Positions 1-8,303 are shown, numbered from the stretch's first letter. The stretch: 48,739 nucleotides of DNA from an uncultured Collinsella sp. (GCA_934668695.1 CAKUOD010000014.1:1-48739), one strand, 5' to 3'. Program-made: numbers and translations. Notes: generated by a model not told the origin, from the sequence alone.

Positions 1-39
1 ACGCCGGAGGAGTTCCGGAGCCGGGCCCTTGCGGCGTAG
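1..39 (+). CDS. IS3-family transposase, C-terminal end only (cut by window edge)
   Basis: Reading from base 1 gives TPEEFRSRALAA and then a TAG stop. This resembles the usual C-terminus of IS3-family (IS150-like) OrfB integrases, which end shortly before the right terminal repeat. Only 12 codons are inside the window, so the catalytic DDE core cannot be seen. The call rests on this short tail plus the IS-like terminal repeat that follows at 53-80. Confidence 0.5.
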   Translation, partial: TPEEFRSRALAA

Positions 40-80
40 TCGCTATTTATTCAGTCCAAGTTTCGGGGTGCAGTTCAACA
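1..80 (+). mobile_element. Right end of an IS3-family insertion sequence
   Basis: After the transposase stop come 14 bases and then a stretch (53-80) that ends GTGCAGTTCAACA. Read inward from the other strand this is TGTTGAACTGCACCCCGAAA. It starts with TG, as IS3-family tips do, and carries CTGCACCC as in IS150-type terminal repeats. The element should therefore end at base 80, with a 3-4 bp target duplication starting at 81. The left end lies outside the window, so the duplication cannot be checked. Confidence 0.6.
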
Positions 81-121
81 GGCACCTTTCTGGTGGTTTT
101 TTATTGCTCCAGCATTCAGTT

Positions 122-169
122 CGTACTCGAACCCGATTCTTTACGAGAAAGGGTTCGGGTACGTTTTTT
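122..169 (+). terminator. Rho-independent terminator
   Basis: A 13-bp stem pairs 122-134 with 151-163 (one T-G wobble) and is followed directly by six T at 164-169. It is a strong plus-strand terminator about 40 bases downstream of the IS end. It would stop transcription leaving the IS, or is left from the gene that the IS interrupted. Confidence 0.8.
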
Positions 170-220
170 GTTTATCGGAAATTCTGCGGAAGGACTACTC
201 GGAACGGTAAACAGGAACGA

Positions 221-265
221 ACAAAAGGCAGGGTATCATCGTGGTGATGGTATCCTGCCTTTTGT
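221..265 (+). terminator. Second, bidirectional terminator-like hairpin
   Basis: A 20-bp stem pairs 221-240 with 246-265 with one mismatch. The 3' arm ends in CTTTTGTTTT, and the 5' side starts ACAAAAGG, so it could end transcripts from either strand. Two strong terminators lie within 150 bases with no intact gene between them. This suggests that material has been lost or replaced here. Confidence 0.7.
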
Positions 266-565
266 TTTGCGGGATCAAGGTCGCTTTATGCGAACTTGAT
301 CGTCACTTATATGGCGCATTGATGGCAATTGCTTCGTACGTGCATACCGGGAGCCTGTACACCTCTGGCAAGGCGTAACACACTAGACTTTGTTCCAAAG
401 TCCGTGTGCTAAGGGGGCAGGCCCCTTAGAATTCCTGTGGAGTGTGTACTCACGTACGCAGGAAAACGGCAAAAATTCGCTATATCAGGGCGTTCTTTCA
501 TTGGAGAGTATGGTATACACGGCTTAGTTCAACAAATAAGAATTTATATATAAAGGAGAATATTG
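266..565. other. Intergenic stretch with two adjoining hairpins ahead of the peptidase E-type gene
   Basis: No gene could be recognised in this stretch. Two back-to-back hairpins are visible: 379-408 (CACAC..GACTTTG paired with CAAAGTC..GTGTG, loop TTC) and 409-429 (CTAAGGGG paired with CCCCTTAG). Neither is followed by a T-run, so they are not obvious terminators; they may form a structured leader. Base composition falls from about 440 onward and is clearly AT-rich by 530. A good Shine-Dalgarno AAAGGAG at 552-558 sits 7 bases before the ATG at 566. An open frame at 442-627 has no recognisable product. Confidence 0.4.
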
Positions 566-1168
566 ATGAAACTGTTTTTATGTTCTCACTTTTCAAGTGT
601 AGGAAGTCTAATAAAGGAAGAAATTGAAAATAAAAAAGTCGCATTTATTCCAACAGCGTCGCTGCGTGAAGGCTACACCGGTTATGTCGGCTCGGCTCGA
701 AAATTATTCAAAAAGTTGGGAGCAATCGTAACTGAAATTGATATTTCAACGGAGGCTTATTCAACGATACAGTCTGTTTTTGAAGATGCGGATGTGATAT
801 ATTTTACCGGCGGAAATTCTTTTTTCCTTATAGACCAGCTCCGTAAAACGGGAACGGATGAGCTGTTGAAGAAAGAATTGGCAAAGGGAAAACTGATGAT
901 TGGTGAATCGGCAGGTGCGATTATATGCGCTCCAAGCATCCAATATATCGAGCAAATGGATGAAAAGCCGGAGGACTACTCACAAGAAGATGATGCAGGG
1001 CTTGATTTGATTGATTTCTATGTTCTTCCGCATTATCTTACAGCACCATTTAAGAAAGTTACCGAGAAAATAATGACTGAGTTTTCGGATTTGAATCTAT
1101 GCCCAATTAACAACCGTCAGGGAATTGTAATTGATGGTGAAGGTTCAAAGGTAATTTGCAAAGACTAA
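566..1168 (+). CDS. Peptidase E-like (S51 family / class I glutamine amidotransferase fold) protein
   Basis: A 200-residue protein of the S51 peptidase E type, a family of Ser-dependent hydrolases acting on Asp-X dipeptides and related proteins of unclear activity. Visible marks are FIPTAS near the start, VIYFTGGNSF at about 75-84, the nucleophile elbow GESAGAI near 115, and DFYVLPHY near 150. The length suits the family. The ATG at 566 is chosen because AAAGGAG lies 7 bases upstream; a TTG at 563 is less likely. The gene is strikingly AT-rich against its high-GC neighbours and is flanked by an IS end and a recombinase remnant. It is therefore very probably transferred cargo, perhaps from a Firmicute. 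The true substrate is unknown. Confidence 0.8.
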   Translation: MKLFLCSHFSSVGSLIKEEIENKKVAFIPTASLREGYTGYVGSARKLFKKLGAIVTEIDISTEAYSTIQSVFEDADVIYFTGGNSFFLIDQLRKTGTDELLKKELAKGKLMIGESAGAIICAPSIQYIEQMDEKPEDYSQEDDAGLDLIDFYVLPHYLTAPFKKVTEKIMTEFSDLNLCPINNRQGIVIDGEGSKVICKD

Positions 1169-1297
1169 TTTAAAAATTCCAGTTTGCTGTACTCGTTCCT
1201 AGCAGGGTTTGGAGCAGGAGGGGCGCAAGAGACGGGAGGGCCTTGTACGCGTTCCTGCGCGAGGGCCGCGGGGAGGGACTGCCTGGGTACGGCGCCT

Positions 1298-1438
1298 GTC
1301 AACTCGGTCTACGTCTTTGATGACCCGGTCGTACTCAATATCAACTTCACGGATGATGCCAAAACGGTCACCCGTGAGGAAGTGTTGGGTTCGAGTGCTG
1401 TGGACAATGTTCCAACATGCTCGGATCGAACTCGCTAG
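1298..1438 (+). pseudogene. C-terminal remnant of a large serine recombinase
   Basis: Read in frame from 1298, the sequence gives VNSVYVFDDPVVLNINF followed by a TDDAKTVTREEVLGS stretch. This matches the typical C-terminal pattern of large serine recombinases (NS-V-Y-V-F-DD, alternating beta strand, then E(V/I)-GS). The stop is at 1436-1438. Upstream of 1298 the frame no longer looks like a recombinase, and the catalytic serine domain and zinc ribbon are missing, so it is a fragment. Its last 70 bases overlap the 3' end of the DUF523 gene on the other strand, marking a probable integration boundary. Assignment is by eye from about 46 residues. Confidence 0.55.
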
Positions 1439-1859
1439 CCGGAATCACGCGGTAACCGTGGCGGAGTAGAAGGTCGACGAAAACACCGTTGCCCGCAGTG
1501 AGCGTGCCACTAAAGGTGCCGTCGTAGATACGGCCCGCCCCGCACGAGGGGCTGCGGTCCTGCAGGATGCACGCGGCGATCTCTTCCGGGCCGCCCGCCT
1601 GCTCGCACATATCGAGCGCACGTTGGGCACCCAGGCGAAATTCGCGATCAACCGAGATGCCCTCGCAGGTACGAACCTCGCCGTTCACAATCTCGGACGG
1701 CTTGCGCGGCGTGGGAAGACCCCCAAAGACCTCAGGACACACCAAGAGGACCTCGGTCCCCGTACGCTCGCAGGCCTCGACCAGTTCGCGAAGGTAATTG
1801 TCGAGCCCGTTATACTTGCAGCTCTCGCCCATCAAGCAGGCACTTACCACGATCTTCAT
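1368..1859 (-). CDS. DUF523 family protein
   Basis: A 163-residue protein of the DUF523 (YbbK-like) family, whose function is not established. The diagnostic start MKIVVSACLMGESCKYNG is present, as are CPEVFGGLPTPR, the DRSPSCG motif near residue 108 and the GVFVDLL stretch. The ATG at 1859 has GGGAGG 7 bases upstream; an in-frame ATG at 1874 lies before that site and is less likely. It sits just behind the ftsH terminator. Its C-terminus (after FDPSMLE) looks longer than usual for the family and overlaps the recombinase remnant. The native 3' end may therefore have been altered by integration. Confidence 0.85.
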   Translation of the reverse strand: MKIVVSACLMGESCKYNGLDNYLRELVEACERTGTEVLLVCPEVFGGLPTPRKPSEIVNGEVRTCEGISVDREFRLGAQRALDMCEQAGGPEEIAACILQDRSPSCGAGRIYDGTFSGTLTAGNGVFVDLLLRHGYRVIPASEFDPSMLEHCPQHSNPTLPHG

Positions 1860-1878
1860 GCATATCCCTCCCAAGCAA

Positions 1879-1915
1879 AACGCCCCATTTGAGATAGAAG
1901 CTCAAATGGGGCGTT
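1879..1915 (-). terminator. Terminator after ftsH
   Basis: A perfect 15-bp stem (1879-1893 with 1901-1915, 7-base loop) lies 20 bases past the ftsH stop and runs into GTTTTG on the minus strand. It also lies only 20 bases before the DUF523 start, so DUF523 is reached by read-through or by its own start site. Confidence 0.8.
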
Positions 1916-1934
1916 CGATGCTGTGTAACCAGCC

Positions 1935-3842
1935 TTACTGCTGCTTCGGCATCAGCGGATTCTCGCGCGTGAGGAGATTCATGAACTCCTCGCCCGTGAT
2001 CGTCTCCTTCTTGTACAGATAACGAGCCAGCTCGTGGAGCTTAAACTTGTTCTCCTTCAGAATCTGCAGAGCGCGGTCGTGCGCATCCTCGATCAGCTTG
2101 GCGACAATCGCGTCCACGCGCTCGGCCGTACCGGGGGCGCAGGTGAGCGACGTGTCCTGGTTGAGGTACGCATTCTGAACGGTACCGAGCGCCATCATGC
2201 CAAACTCATCGGACATACCAAAGCGCGTCACCATGTTACGGGCGAGCTTGGTGGCCTGCTCGATATCGTTGGCGGCGCCGGTCGTCATCTCACCAAAGAT
2301 GAGCTCCTCGGCTGCACGGCCACCGCAATAGACGGCGAGCTTGTCCAGGACCTCCTGACGCGTGGTCAGGAAGCGCTCATCCTCCTCGACCTGCATGGTG
2401 TAGCCCAGAGCACCGCTCGTGCGCGGCACGATGGTGATCTTCGTGACCGGCGCAGAGCCCTTCTGGCGAGCGGCAACGATGGCATGACCGATCTCGTGAT
2501 AAGAAACGACCTGCTTCTCGTGGTCGGACAGCACCGTGGACTTGCGCTGCTGGCCGGCAATGACGACTTCCACCGACTCCTCGAAGTCGTCCTGGGTTGC
2601 ACGCTTGCGACCCTCACGGACGGCACGCAGGGCGCCCTCGTTGATGATATTGGCCAAGTCGGCGCCCGAGGCACCGGGCGTGGCGCGGGCAATCGCGGTC
2701 AGATCGATCGGCGGCTCGGTCTTCACACTCTTGGCGTGGAGCTCGAGGATGTTCTTACGTCCGGTCAGATCGGGCAACTCGACGGGGATGCGGCGGTCAA
2801 AACGACCGGGGCGCAGCAGCGCCGGATCGAGGCTGTCGGGGCGGTTGGTTGCGGCAAGGACAACGATACCCTTGTGGTTATCGAAGCCATCCATCTCGGT
2901 CAGCAACTGATTGAGCGTCTGCTCGCGCTCGTCGTTGCCGCTAAAGCCGCCGCCATCGCGCTTCTTACCGATGGTATCGATCTCATCAATAAAGACGATA
3001 CACGGGGCCTTTTCCTTGGCCTGCTTAAACAGGTCACGTACCTTAGCAGCGCCGCGACCGACAAACATCTCAACGAACTCAGAGCCCGAAATGCTAAAGA
3101 ACGGAACACCGGCCTCGCCGGCAACAGCCTTGGCAAGCAGGGTCTTACCGGTACCCGGAGGGCCAACAAGGAGAGCACCGCGCGGCAGCTTGGCGCCGAT
3201 CTCCTCGTAGCGCTGCGGCTTCTCCAGAAAGTCGACGACCTCCTTGAGAGACTCCTTGGCCTCTTCCTGGCCGGCGACATCCTTAAAGGTCACGCCCACG
3301 TCCTTGGAGGCGATCACGCGCGCGCCGGACTTACCCAGTCCGCCGCCGCCAAAACCGCCGCCACCAAAGTTCATCGACGGGCCGTCATCGCCCATAGCCT
3401 TCTTCATGCGGCGGTTGAGCCACCAACCGATAAGGAAGAAGATGGCCATGGGAAGGATAAGCGTGAGCAGGTAGTAGGTCATCAGACCCGAGTTCTTATC
3501 GGGAACGACCGACTCCAGGGACGCACCGGATTCAAGCACGCGGTCGGTAAAACCCGCATCATTCGGCACGCCGGTCGTCTTGTAGGCGATATTCTCGTCC
3601 TCGCCCTTTTTGGTGTAATAAATGGTGTAATCGTCGGTATTGTATTCGACCTTATCGACGCTCTTCTTATCGAGCGCTTTGACAAACGTCGAGTAATCGG
3701 TCTTCGTAATCTGCTGCGTGTGACCGATGTTGGGGAACAGAACGGTCGAGAGCACGAGGTAGACGACGAAGGCGATGAGCACGTAGAGGATCATATTCCG
3801 TCTACGTTTGTTGTCATCCATCTCCATCTGCTTGAACTCCAT
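1935..3842 (-). CDS. ftsH: ATP-dependent zinc metalloprotease FtsH
   Basis: Membrane-anchored AAA+ protease that degrades misfolded and regulatory membrane and cytosolic proteins as a hexamer. The 635 residues show a first membrane helix at about 17-36, an extracytoplasmic segment to about 118, and a second helix at about 121-141. A Gly-rich linker follows, then Walker A GPPGTGKT at 227-234, Walker B IVFIDEID at 282-289, the second region of homology around 330-350, and the zinc-binding HEIGH at 449-453. Length is normal for the family. The first ATG (3842) has no clear ribosome site; ATGs at residue 6 (3827) or 8 (3821) follow GGAG and may be the real start. It is transcribed alone, away from cobO, and closed by the terminator at 1879-1915. 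Confidence 0.97.
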   Translation of the reverse strand: MEFKQMEMDDNKRRRNMILYVLIAFVVYLVLSTVLFPNIGHTQQITKTDYSTFVKALDKKSVDKVEYNTDDYTIYYTKKGEDENIAYKTTGVPNDAGFTDRVLESGASLESVVPDKNSGLMTYYLLTLILPMAIFFLIGWWLNRRMKKAMGDDGPSMNFGGGGFGGGGLGKSGARVIASKDVGVTFKDVAGQEEAKESLKEVVDFLEKPQRYEEIGAKLPRGALLVGPPGTGKTLLAKAVAGEAGVPFFSISGSEFVEMFVGRGAAKVRDLFKQAKEKAPCIVFIDEIDTIGKKRDGGGFSGNDEREQTLNQLLTEMDGFDNHKGIVVLAATNRPDSLDPALLRPGRFDRRIPVELPDLTGRKNILELHAKSVKTEPPIDLTAIARATPGASGADLANIINEGALRAVREGRKRATQDDFEESVEVVIAGQQRKSTVLSDHEKQVVSYHEIGHAIVAARQKGSAPVTKITIVPRTSGALGYTMQVEEDERFLTTRQEVLDKLAVYCGGRAAEELIFGEMTTGAANDIEQATKLARNMVTRFGMSDEFGMMALGTVQNAYLNQDTSLTCAPGTAERVDAIVAKLIEDAHDRALQILKENKFKLHELARYLYKKETITGEEFMNLLTRENPLMPKQQ

Positions 3843-3919
3843 CTACTGGGGTTGATAATGCTATCTAGAATACCCAACCCAGACGGCGATAAACCGACGC
3901 CGGGCACGAAAGGACAGAG

Positions 3920-4405
3920 ATGGCATCACTGGAAGTCGGCAAGGTTCAAATCTATACGGGCGACGGCAAGGGCAAGACGACGGCCGCGCTGGGGCTCGCG
4001 CTGCGCGCCACGGGCTATGGACTTAACGTGCTTATGCTGCAGTTTGCCAAGAAGCTACACTGCGCCGAGCATGATGCGGCGCCCCGTTTAGGTCTGCGCA
4101 TCGTACAAGCCGACCGCGACACGCCCGAAGCCTGTGCCGCACAGATCATGGAGCTCGCACGCGAGCAGATTAGCCAGGTAGACGTGCTGATCTTAGATGA
4201 GCTGGGAGAGGCCATGCGACGAGGCTTTGTGACGCGCGAGGATGTGGAGGGGTTGATCGCGCTGAAGCCTGCCACCACGGAGCTCGTGCTCACCGGCCGC
4301 GGATTACTGCCCCTCGCCGACCTTGCCGACCTAGTAACCGAAATGCGCCCCGTCAAACACTATTTCGACGAAGGACTCCTAGCCCGCCAAGGCATCGAAT
4401 ACTAG
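3920..4405 (+). CDS. cobO: Cob(I)yrinic acid a,c-diamide adenosyltransferase (CobO/BtuR family)
   Basis: Transfers the 5'-deoxyadenosyl group of ATP to the cobalt of corrinoids, making adenosylcobalamin or salvaging cobinamide. The 161-residue protein has the P-loop GDGKGKTT at about 15-22, VLMLQFAK, the Walker B-like DVLILDEL near 88-95, and the ELVLTGRG stretch typical of the CobA/CobO/BtuR family. It is somewhat shorter than the usual 170-200 residues. AAAGGA lies 5 bases before the ATG. No other cobalamin gene is nearby, so salvage is a reasonable guess. It is divergent from ftsH, sharing a 77-bp intergenic region, and converges on the MATE gene. Confidence 0.9.
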   Translation: MASLEVGKVQIYTGDGKGKTTAALGLALRATGYGLNVLMLQFAKKLHCAEHDAAPRLGLRIVQADRDTPEACAAQIMELAREQISQVDVLILDELGEAMRRGFVTREDVEGLIALKPATTELVLTGRGLLPLADLADLVTEMRPVKHYFDEGLLARQGIEY

Positions 4406-4430
4406 CCATTGCGGACGTCCCCAATGGCTA
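4403..4430. terminator. Shared hairpin spanning both convergent stop codons
   Basis: A 9-bp perfect stem (TAGCCATTG at 4403-4411 with CAATGGCTA at 4422-4430) contains the cobO stop TAG in one arm and the stop of the convergent MATE gene in the other. It has no T-run, so it is either a weak bidirectional terminator or an mRNA 3'-end stabiliser. Confidence 0.5.
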
Positions 4431-5777
4431 GGCGGTGGCGCGGCCTAGCCAGTTGCCGCTGTGGTGGTAGATGGTGAACATTGTGGCCGTGATGAGCCAG
4501 GTTACGGGGTAAACAAGCAGCAGGTGCTCAAGCGACGGATCGAACGGCATGATCGCAAACACCCAGATCACCCTGAGCACGACGGTGCCAAAAATCGTGA
4601 GCAGCATGGGCTGCAAGCTCACGCCGGCACCGCGAATGGAGCCCGACGCGTTTTCGATAATCGAGAAGATCGCGTAGAACGGCGCGATAAAATGAAGAAT
4701 CGTCGTGGTGTACGCCGAAATCGAAGCATCGTCGACAAACAGACGCGACAACGGACCCGAGAACACCAGCAGCACGGCAGACAGGCCACCAATGAGCATA
4801 AACGACAGAACGAGCGACGTATGGTAGCCCTTGCGCATACGCTCGTAGTTGCGTGCGCCAAAGTTCTGTGCCGAGAACGTGGTGATCGAAACGCCAAGCG
4901 CCTCGGTAACCATCCAGACAATGCCATCCAAACGGCCCGAAAGACCCCACGCCGTGGTGACATCGGCACCAAACGAATTGACCGACACCTGAATCAAAAC
5001 GTTGGAAATCGAATACGCAGCAGACTGGAAGCCAAGCGGCAGACCACACGAGATCATGCTCTTACAAATAGCAGGATCAATGCCGAGTTTGGACAGTGAA
5101 AGCCGCCACGCACCCGGTGCGTGCATCATACGAATCACGATCATCGTGGCGTTGGAGCAAATAGTCAGCGCCACCGCGATGCCGCAGCCCAGAGCCTCCA
5201 TATGAAGCACGGCAACGAAGATGACATCCAGCACCGAATTAACAAGGCAGCCGGAAGCGATGATCACAGCAGGCCCGCGCGTGTCGCCCACGGCGCGCAG
5301 CAATGCCGTTCCCATATTGAGCAGCAGCGCCGCAACCATGGCGGCAAAATAACAACGAGCATAGGCCACGCCCTCGGCCAATAGTTCATGCGGCGTGTTC
5401 ATAAGCACCAGCATGGGCTCAACGAACACTATGCCAAGAATCGAGAAAACAATACCGCCCACCAGCGCGAGCGTCATGGCCGTATGGACCGAACGACTCA
5501 GTCGCTCATCATCGTGCTGGCCAAAATACTGACCGGTAATGACCGCGCAGCCGGCACCGACGCCAACGCAAAAGCCAATGCAGAGCTCGGTGAGCACCAT
5601 CGTGGCTTGAATGCCACCCAGCGCGAGCTTGCCGCCAAACTGACCGACGATATAGGTGCCGATTAGCGTGTAAGCCTGCTGAAAAAACGAACTAAAAAAG
5701 ATGGGAACGCACAGCGAAAGCAATTGCTGCCAAATAACACCTTGCGTTACATCGATAGCCGTAGATTTCTTTGCCAC
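4428..5777 (-). CDS. MATE family efflux transporter
   Basis: A polytopic membrane protein of the MATE (MatE/DinF/NorM) family, which exports drugs or metabolites driven by Na+ or H+. The protein opens with TQGVIWQQLLSLCVPIFFSS, then FFQQAYTLIGTYIVGQF, as in MATE helix 1-2. It continues through about 12 hydrophobic segments with the internal repeat of the family (the second half starts near SMISCGLPLGFQSAAYSI). The open frame extends upstream to 5870, but the GTG at 5777 follows GGGGAGGG closely and gives 449 residues, the normal MATE length. The upstream 31 codons look non-coding. The substrate cannot be told from sequence. Confidence 0.9.
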   Translation of the reverse strand: MAKKSTAIDVTQGVIWQQLLSLCVPIFFSSFFQQAYTLIGTYIVGQFGGKLALGGIQATMVLTELCIGFCVGVGAGCAVITGQYFGQHDDERLSRSVHTAMTLALVGGIVFSILGIVFVEPMLVLMNTPHELLAEGVAYARCYFAAMVAALLLNMGTALLRAVGDTRGPAVIIASGCLVNSVLDVIFVAVLHMEALGCGIAVALTICSNATMIVIRMMHAPGAWRLSLSKLGIDPAICKSMISCGLPLGFQSAAYSISNVLIQVSVNSFGADVTTAWGLSGRLDGIVWMVTEALGVSITTFSAQNFGARNYERMRKGYHTSLVLSFMLIGGLSAVLLVFSGPLSRLFVDDASISAYTTTILHFIAPFYAIFSIIENASGSIRGAGVSLQPMLLTIFGTVVLRVIWVFAIMPFDPSLEHLLLVYPVTWLITATMFTIYHHSGNWLGRATA

Positions 5778-5901
5778 ACGCCCTCCCCACAAGCGTACGT
5801 CAAACAACAAAACAGCGATTTGAAACCAAAGCCAAAACCAGCTTAGCACCGGCCGGCGGCGACCAAACACCCCGAATAAGAGCGCGGTGCGAAATATTTG
5901 C

Positions 5902-6816
5902 CTAGTGATACAAACCCGGCTGGTAGTGATACTCGTTGCTCACGTGCGGGCACAGCTGCCAAAAGGCGACGGCACTCGCCGCGGCCACGTTGAGCGAATC
6001 AACCCCGTGGGCCATCGGAATGCGCACGGCCTGGTCGCAGCCCGCAATGGTCTTGGCGCCCAGACCGGCACCCTCGGTTCCCATAAAGATTGCCAGGCGG
6101 TCAATCTCCTGCAGCACGGGATCGTCCAGCGACACCGAATCATCCGTCAGCGCCATCGCGGCACACGAAAAACCAGCATGATGCAACGACGCCAACCCGT
6201 CATGCGGCCACACGCGCGCCTCACTGCCGATACGCGTCCACGGCACCTGAAACACCGTGCCCATGCTCACGCGGGCAGAGCGACGATACAGCGGATCGCA
6301 GCACGTAGGGCTCACCAGAATGCCGTCGACATTGAGAGCGGCAGCCGAGCGGAAAATCGCGCCCACATTTGTGTGGTCGACAATACCCTCAAGCACGCAT
6401 ACGCGCACCGGGCGCTCCCCCGCCGCCTCGACGACGCCGCCCAAGAACTCATCAACCGGAATCTGACGCGGGCGACGGAACGCCGCGAGCGCACCGCGCG
6501 TCACGTTAAAGCCCGTCAACTGCTCCATGAGCTCCATGGAGGCCACGAACACAGGAACCGGACCCGCGCCCGCGCGCACAACCAGGCGCTCAAACAGCGG
6601 CATCATCTGATCGAGCCAGCGCTCACCCAACAGAAAGCTCACCGGCTCGTATCCGGCGCGCACCGCACGCTCTATGACCTTGGCACTCTCGGCGATAAAG
6701 ATGCCCTTTTGCGGCTCCAGCACGCAGCGCAGCTCGCGCTCGGTCAGTCGCACGTAAGCATCGAGCCGCTCGTCCTCGAGCGAATCAATTCGCAGAACCT
6801 CAACGGCATCAGTCAT
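5902..6816 (-). CDS. SpoU/TrmH-type RNA 2'-O-methyltransferase
   Basis: SAM-dependent methyltransferase of the SPOUT (TrmH) class acting on tRNA or rRNA. Three family motifs are visible in the C-terminal half: motif 1 NVGAIFRSAA, motif 2 FMGTEGAGL and motif 3 IPMAHGVDSLNVAAA, which together form the knotted SAM site. The N-terminal part (ERELRCVLEPQKGIFIAES) matches the substrate-binding domain of this group. At 304 residues it is somewhat longer than RlmB. The ATG at 6816 has no strong ribosome site. Target RNA is not predictable, although similar actinobacterial proteins are annotated as 23S rRNA or generic RNA methyltransferases. Confidence 0.88.
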   Translation of the reverse strand: MTDAVEVLRIDSLEDERLDAYVRLTERELRCVLEPQKGIFIAESAKVIERAVRAGYEPVSFLLGERWLDQMMPLFERLVVRAGAGPVPVFVASMELMEQLTGFNVTRGALAAFRRPRQIPVDEFLGGVVEAAGERPVRVCVLEGIVDHTNVGAIFRSAAALNVDGILVSPTCCDPLYRRSARVSMGTVFQVPWTRIGSEARVWPHDGLASLHHAGFSCAAMALTDDSVSLDDPVLQEIDRLAIFMGTEGAGLGAKTIAGCDQAVRIPMAHGVDSLNVAAASAVAFWQLCPHVSNEYHYQPGLYH

Positions 6817-6860
6817 AGCAGCCAGCCCGCACCCTTCTTACAGCAGCATCAATATCAAAC

Positions 6861-6886
6861 GAGGCGACGCTAGGCGCCGCCCCCTC
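6861..6886 (-). terminator. Weak hairpin downstream of folA
   Basis: GAGGCGACGC and the GCGCCGCCCCCTC that follows can pair imperfectly about 40 bases past the folA stop. On the minus strand the hairpin is followed by TCGTTTG. It is a possible terminator for thyA-folA, but weak. Confidence 0.3.
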
Positions 6887-6926
6887 AATCATTCCAACCC
6901 GATAATACCGTGGGCAAATAGGAGAT

Positions 6927-7445
6927 TTACGCCTCAACGCGACGATACGTCACGAACTCATAATCGAGGCCTTCGTCACCCTCGCCCGCGGCAATCGTGG
7001 CAACCCCTTCGCGCCGCGCAACTTCCCACGCGGGATCGGCGTCCAAGTCGGGAAAGTACGTGTCCACGGGATGGACGCAGTGGTCATGCGTGACCTCGGC
7101 CTCCACGCAGTACGGCAAAAACTGCCGATAGACATCGCCGCCGCCGATCACCCAGGCAACGGGCTCATCGGCAACCGCGGCGAGCGCCTCGTCAACGCTA
7201 TGCACCACGTCGACGCCCTCGGGGGCAAAGCTCTCGTCGCGGGTAAGCACGATATTGCGGCGGTTCTTGAGCGGACGCCCACCGGGAAAACTCAGCAGCG
7301 TCTTGCGTCCCATAATGACCGGGCAACCTTTGGTACACGCCACAAAATGGCGCATGTCGGCGCGATTGGACACGACCATGTCACCCTCGCACCCAATGCC
7401 CCAATCGTCACACACGGCGACAATGGCAGAAAGCTTACACCTCAT
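6927..7445 (-). CDS. folA: Dihydrofolate reductase
   Basis: Reduces dihydrofolate to tetrahydrofolate with NADPH, recycling the dihydrofolate that thymidylate synthase makes. The 172 residues show the DHFR signature: LSAIVAV..WGIG near the start, MGRKTLLSFPGGRPLKNRRN with the NADPH-binding Arg/Thr region, VWVIGGG-type VIGGGDVYRQFLP, and the THDHCVHPVDTYFPD strand. The gene directly follows thyA: the thyA TAG ends at 7455. The ATG at 7445 is preceded by AGGTGA at a 5-base spacing; an alternative GTG at 7454 adds three residues. The thyA-folA pair is a classical functional operon. Confidence 0.95.
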   Translation of the reverse strand: MRCKLSAIVAVCDDWGIGCEGDMVVSNRADMRHFVACTKGCPVIMGRKTLLSFPGGRPLKNRRNIVLTRDESFAPEGVDVVHSVDEALAAVADEPVAWVIGGGDVYRQFLPYCVEAEVTHDHCVHPVDTYFPDLDADPAWEVARREGVATIAAGEGDEGLDYEFVTYRRVEA

Positions 7446-7454
7446 GCGCGTCAC

Positions 7455-8303
7455 CTACACCGCAATGGGGATGTTCTTGACCTGAGGGCCGTGCTCATAG
7501 CCCTCGACGATCAGATCATCGGTCGTAAACGCATAGAAGTCATGCACATCGGGGTTGAGCGTTACCTTGGGCGCAGCAAACTGCGGACGCTCAATAAGCT
7601 CGCGAACGATATCGACATGACGGTCGTAAATGTGGGCATCGGCAATCACATGCAGCAGCTCGCCAGCGATCATATCGACCGACTGCGCGACCATCATCAG
7701 CAAAATGGCGTACTGGCACACATTCCAGTTGTTCGCAGCCAAAATATCCTGGCTGCGCTGGTTGAGAATCATGTTGAGCGTCGGTTTATCATCCTGCGGA
7801 CGCTGCGTCACGTTATACGTCACGCTGTAGGCACACGGATACAGGTGCATCTCGGACAGGTCGCTAAACACATAGGTGTTCGTCATAATGCGGCGGCTGT
7901 ACGGCGTGTTCTTAAGGTCGTACAGCACGCGATCCATCTGGTCAAAGTCGCCCTCGGCATAATGGCTCTTCTGCCCAATCTGATACCCGTAGGCCTTGCC
8001 GATGGAGCCAGTCTCGTCGGCCCACTCGTCCCAAATATGGCTGTTGAGGTCATGCACGTTATTGGACTTCTTTTGATAGATCCATAGGATCTCATCCATG
8101 GCAGATTTGAGGGCCGTACGACGCAAGGTAAGCGCCGGAAACTCCTCACGTAGGTCATAGCGTGCCGTGACACCAAAGTTTTTAATGGTATAGGCAGGGG
8201 TGCCATCCTCCCACACCGGGCGGACCTTTTGGCCCTCGGTGGTGGTGCCATGGTCCAGAATATCGCGGCACATGGTTACAAAGTGTTGATCAGCCTTGCT
8301 CAT
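7455..8303 (-). CDS. thyA: Thymidylate synthase
   Basis: Makes dTMP from dUMP using methylene-tetrahydrofolate. The 282-residue protein carries the active-site Cys near residue 157 in LYPCAYSV, an N-terminal region with TTEGQKVRPVWEDGTPAYT, and the substrate-binding NQRSQDILAANNWN stretch with a long YxHxYDRH-like VIADAHIYDRHVD. It belongs to the variant group of somewhat longer ThyA proteins. The frame stays open to 8618, but the ATG at 8303 has an ideal AGGAGG 5 bases upstream, so the longer start is rejected. A possible -10 (TACAAT, 8338-8343) lies just upstream. It is adjacent to folA on the 3' side. Confidence 0.95.
   Translation of the reverse strand: MSKADQHFVTMCRDILDHGTTTEGQKVRPVWEDGTPAYTIKNFGVTARYDLREEFPALTLRRTALKSAMDEILWIYQKKSNNVHDLNSHIWDEWADETGSIGKAYGYQIGQKSHYAEGDFDQMDRVLYDLKNTPYSRRIMTNTYVFSDLSEMHLYPCAYSVTYNVTQRPQDDKPTLNMILNQRSQDILAANNWNVCQYAILLMMVAQSVDMIAGELLHVIADAHIYDRHVDIVRELIERPQFAAPKVTLNPDVHDFYAFTTDDLIVEGYEHGPQVKNIPIAV

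Noticed and set aside
442..627. 61-codon open frame in the island
   Set aside because: Overlaps the start and ribosome site of the peptidase E-type gene, has no recognisable similarity and no good ribosome site of its own.
2034..4091. 685-codon plus-strand frame opposite ftsH
   Set aside because: ftsH is unambiguous on the other strand; this frame has no recognisable domain.
5778..5870. 31-residue N-terminal extension of the MATE protein
   Set aside because: Trp/Arg-rich sequence with no family match and no ribosome site; GTG 5777 with GGGGAGGG fits better.
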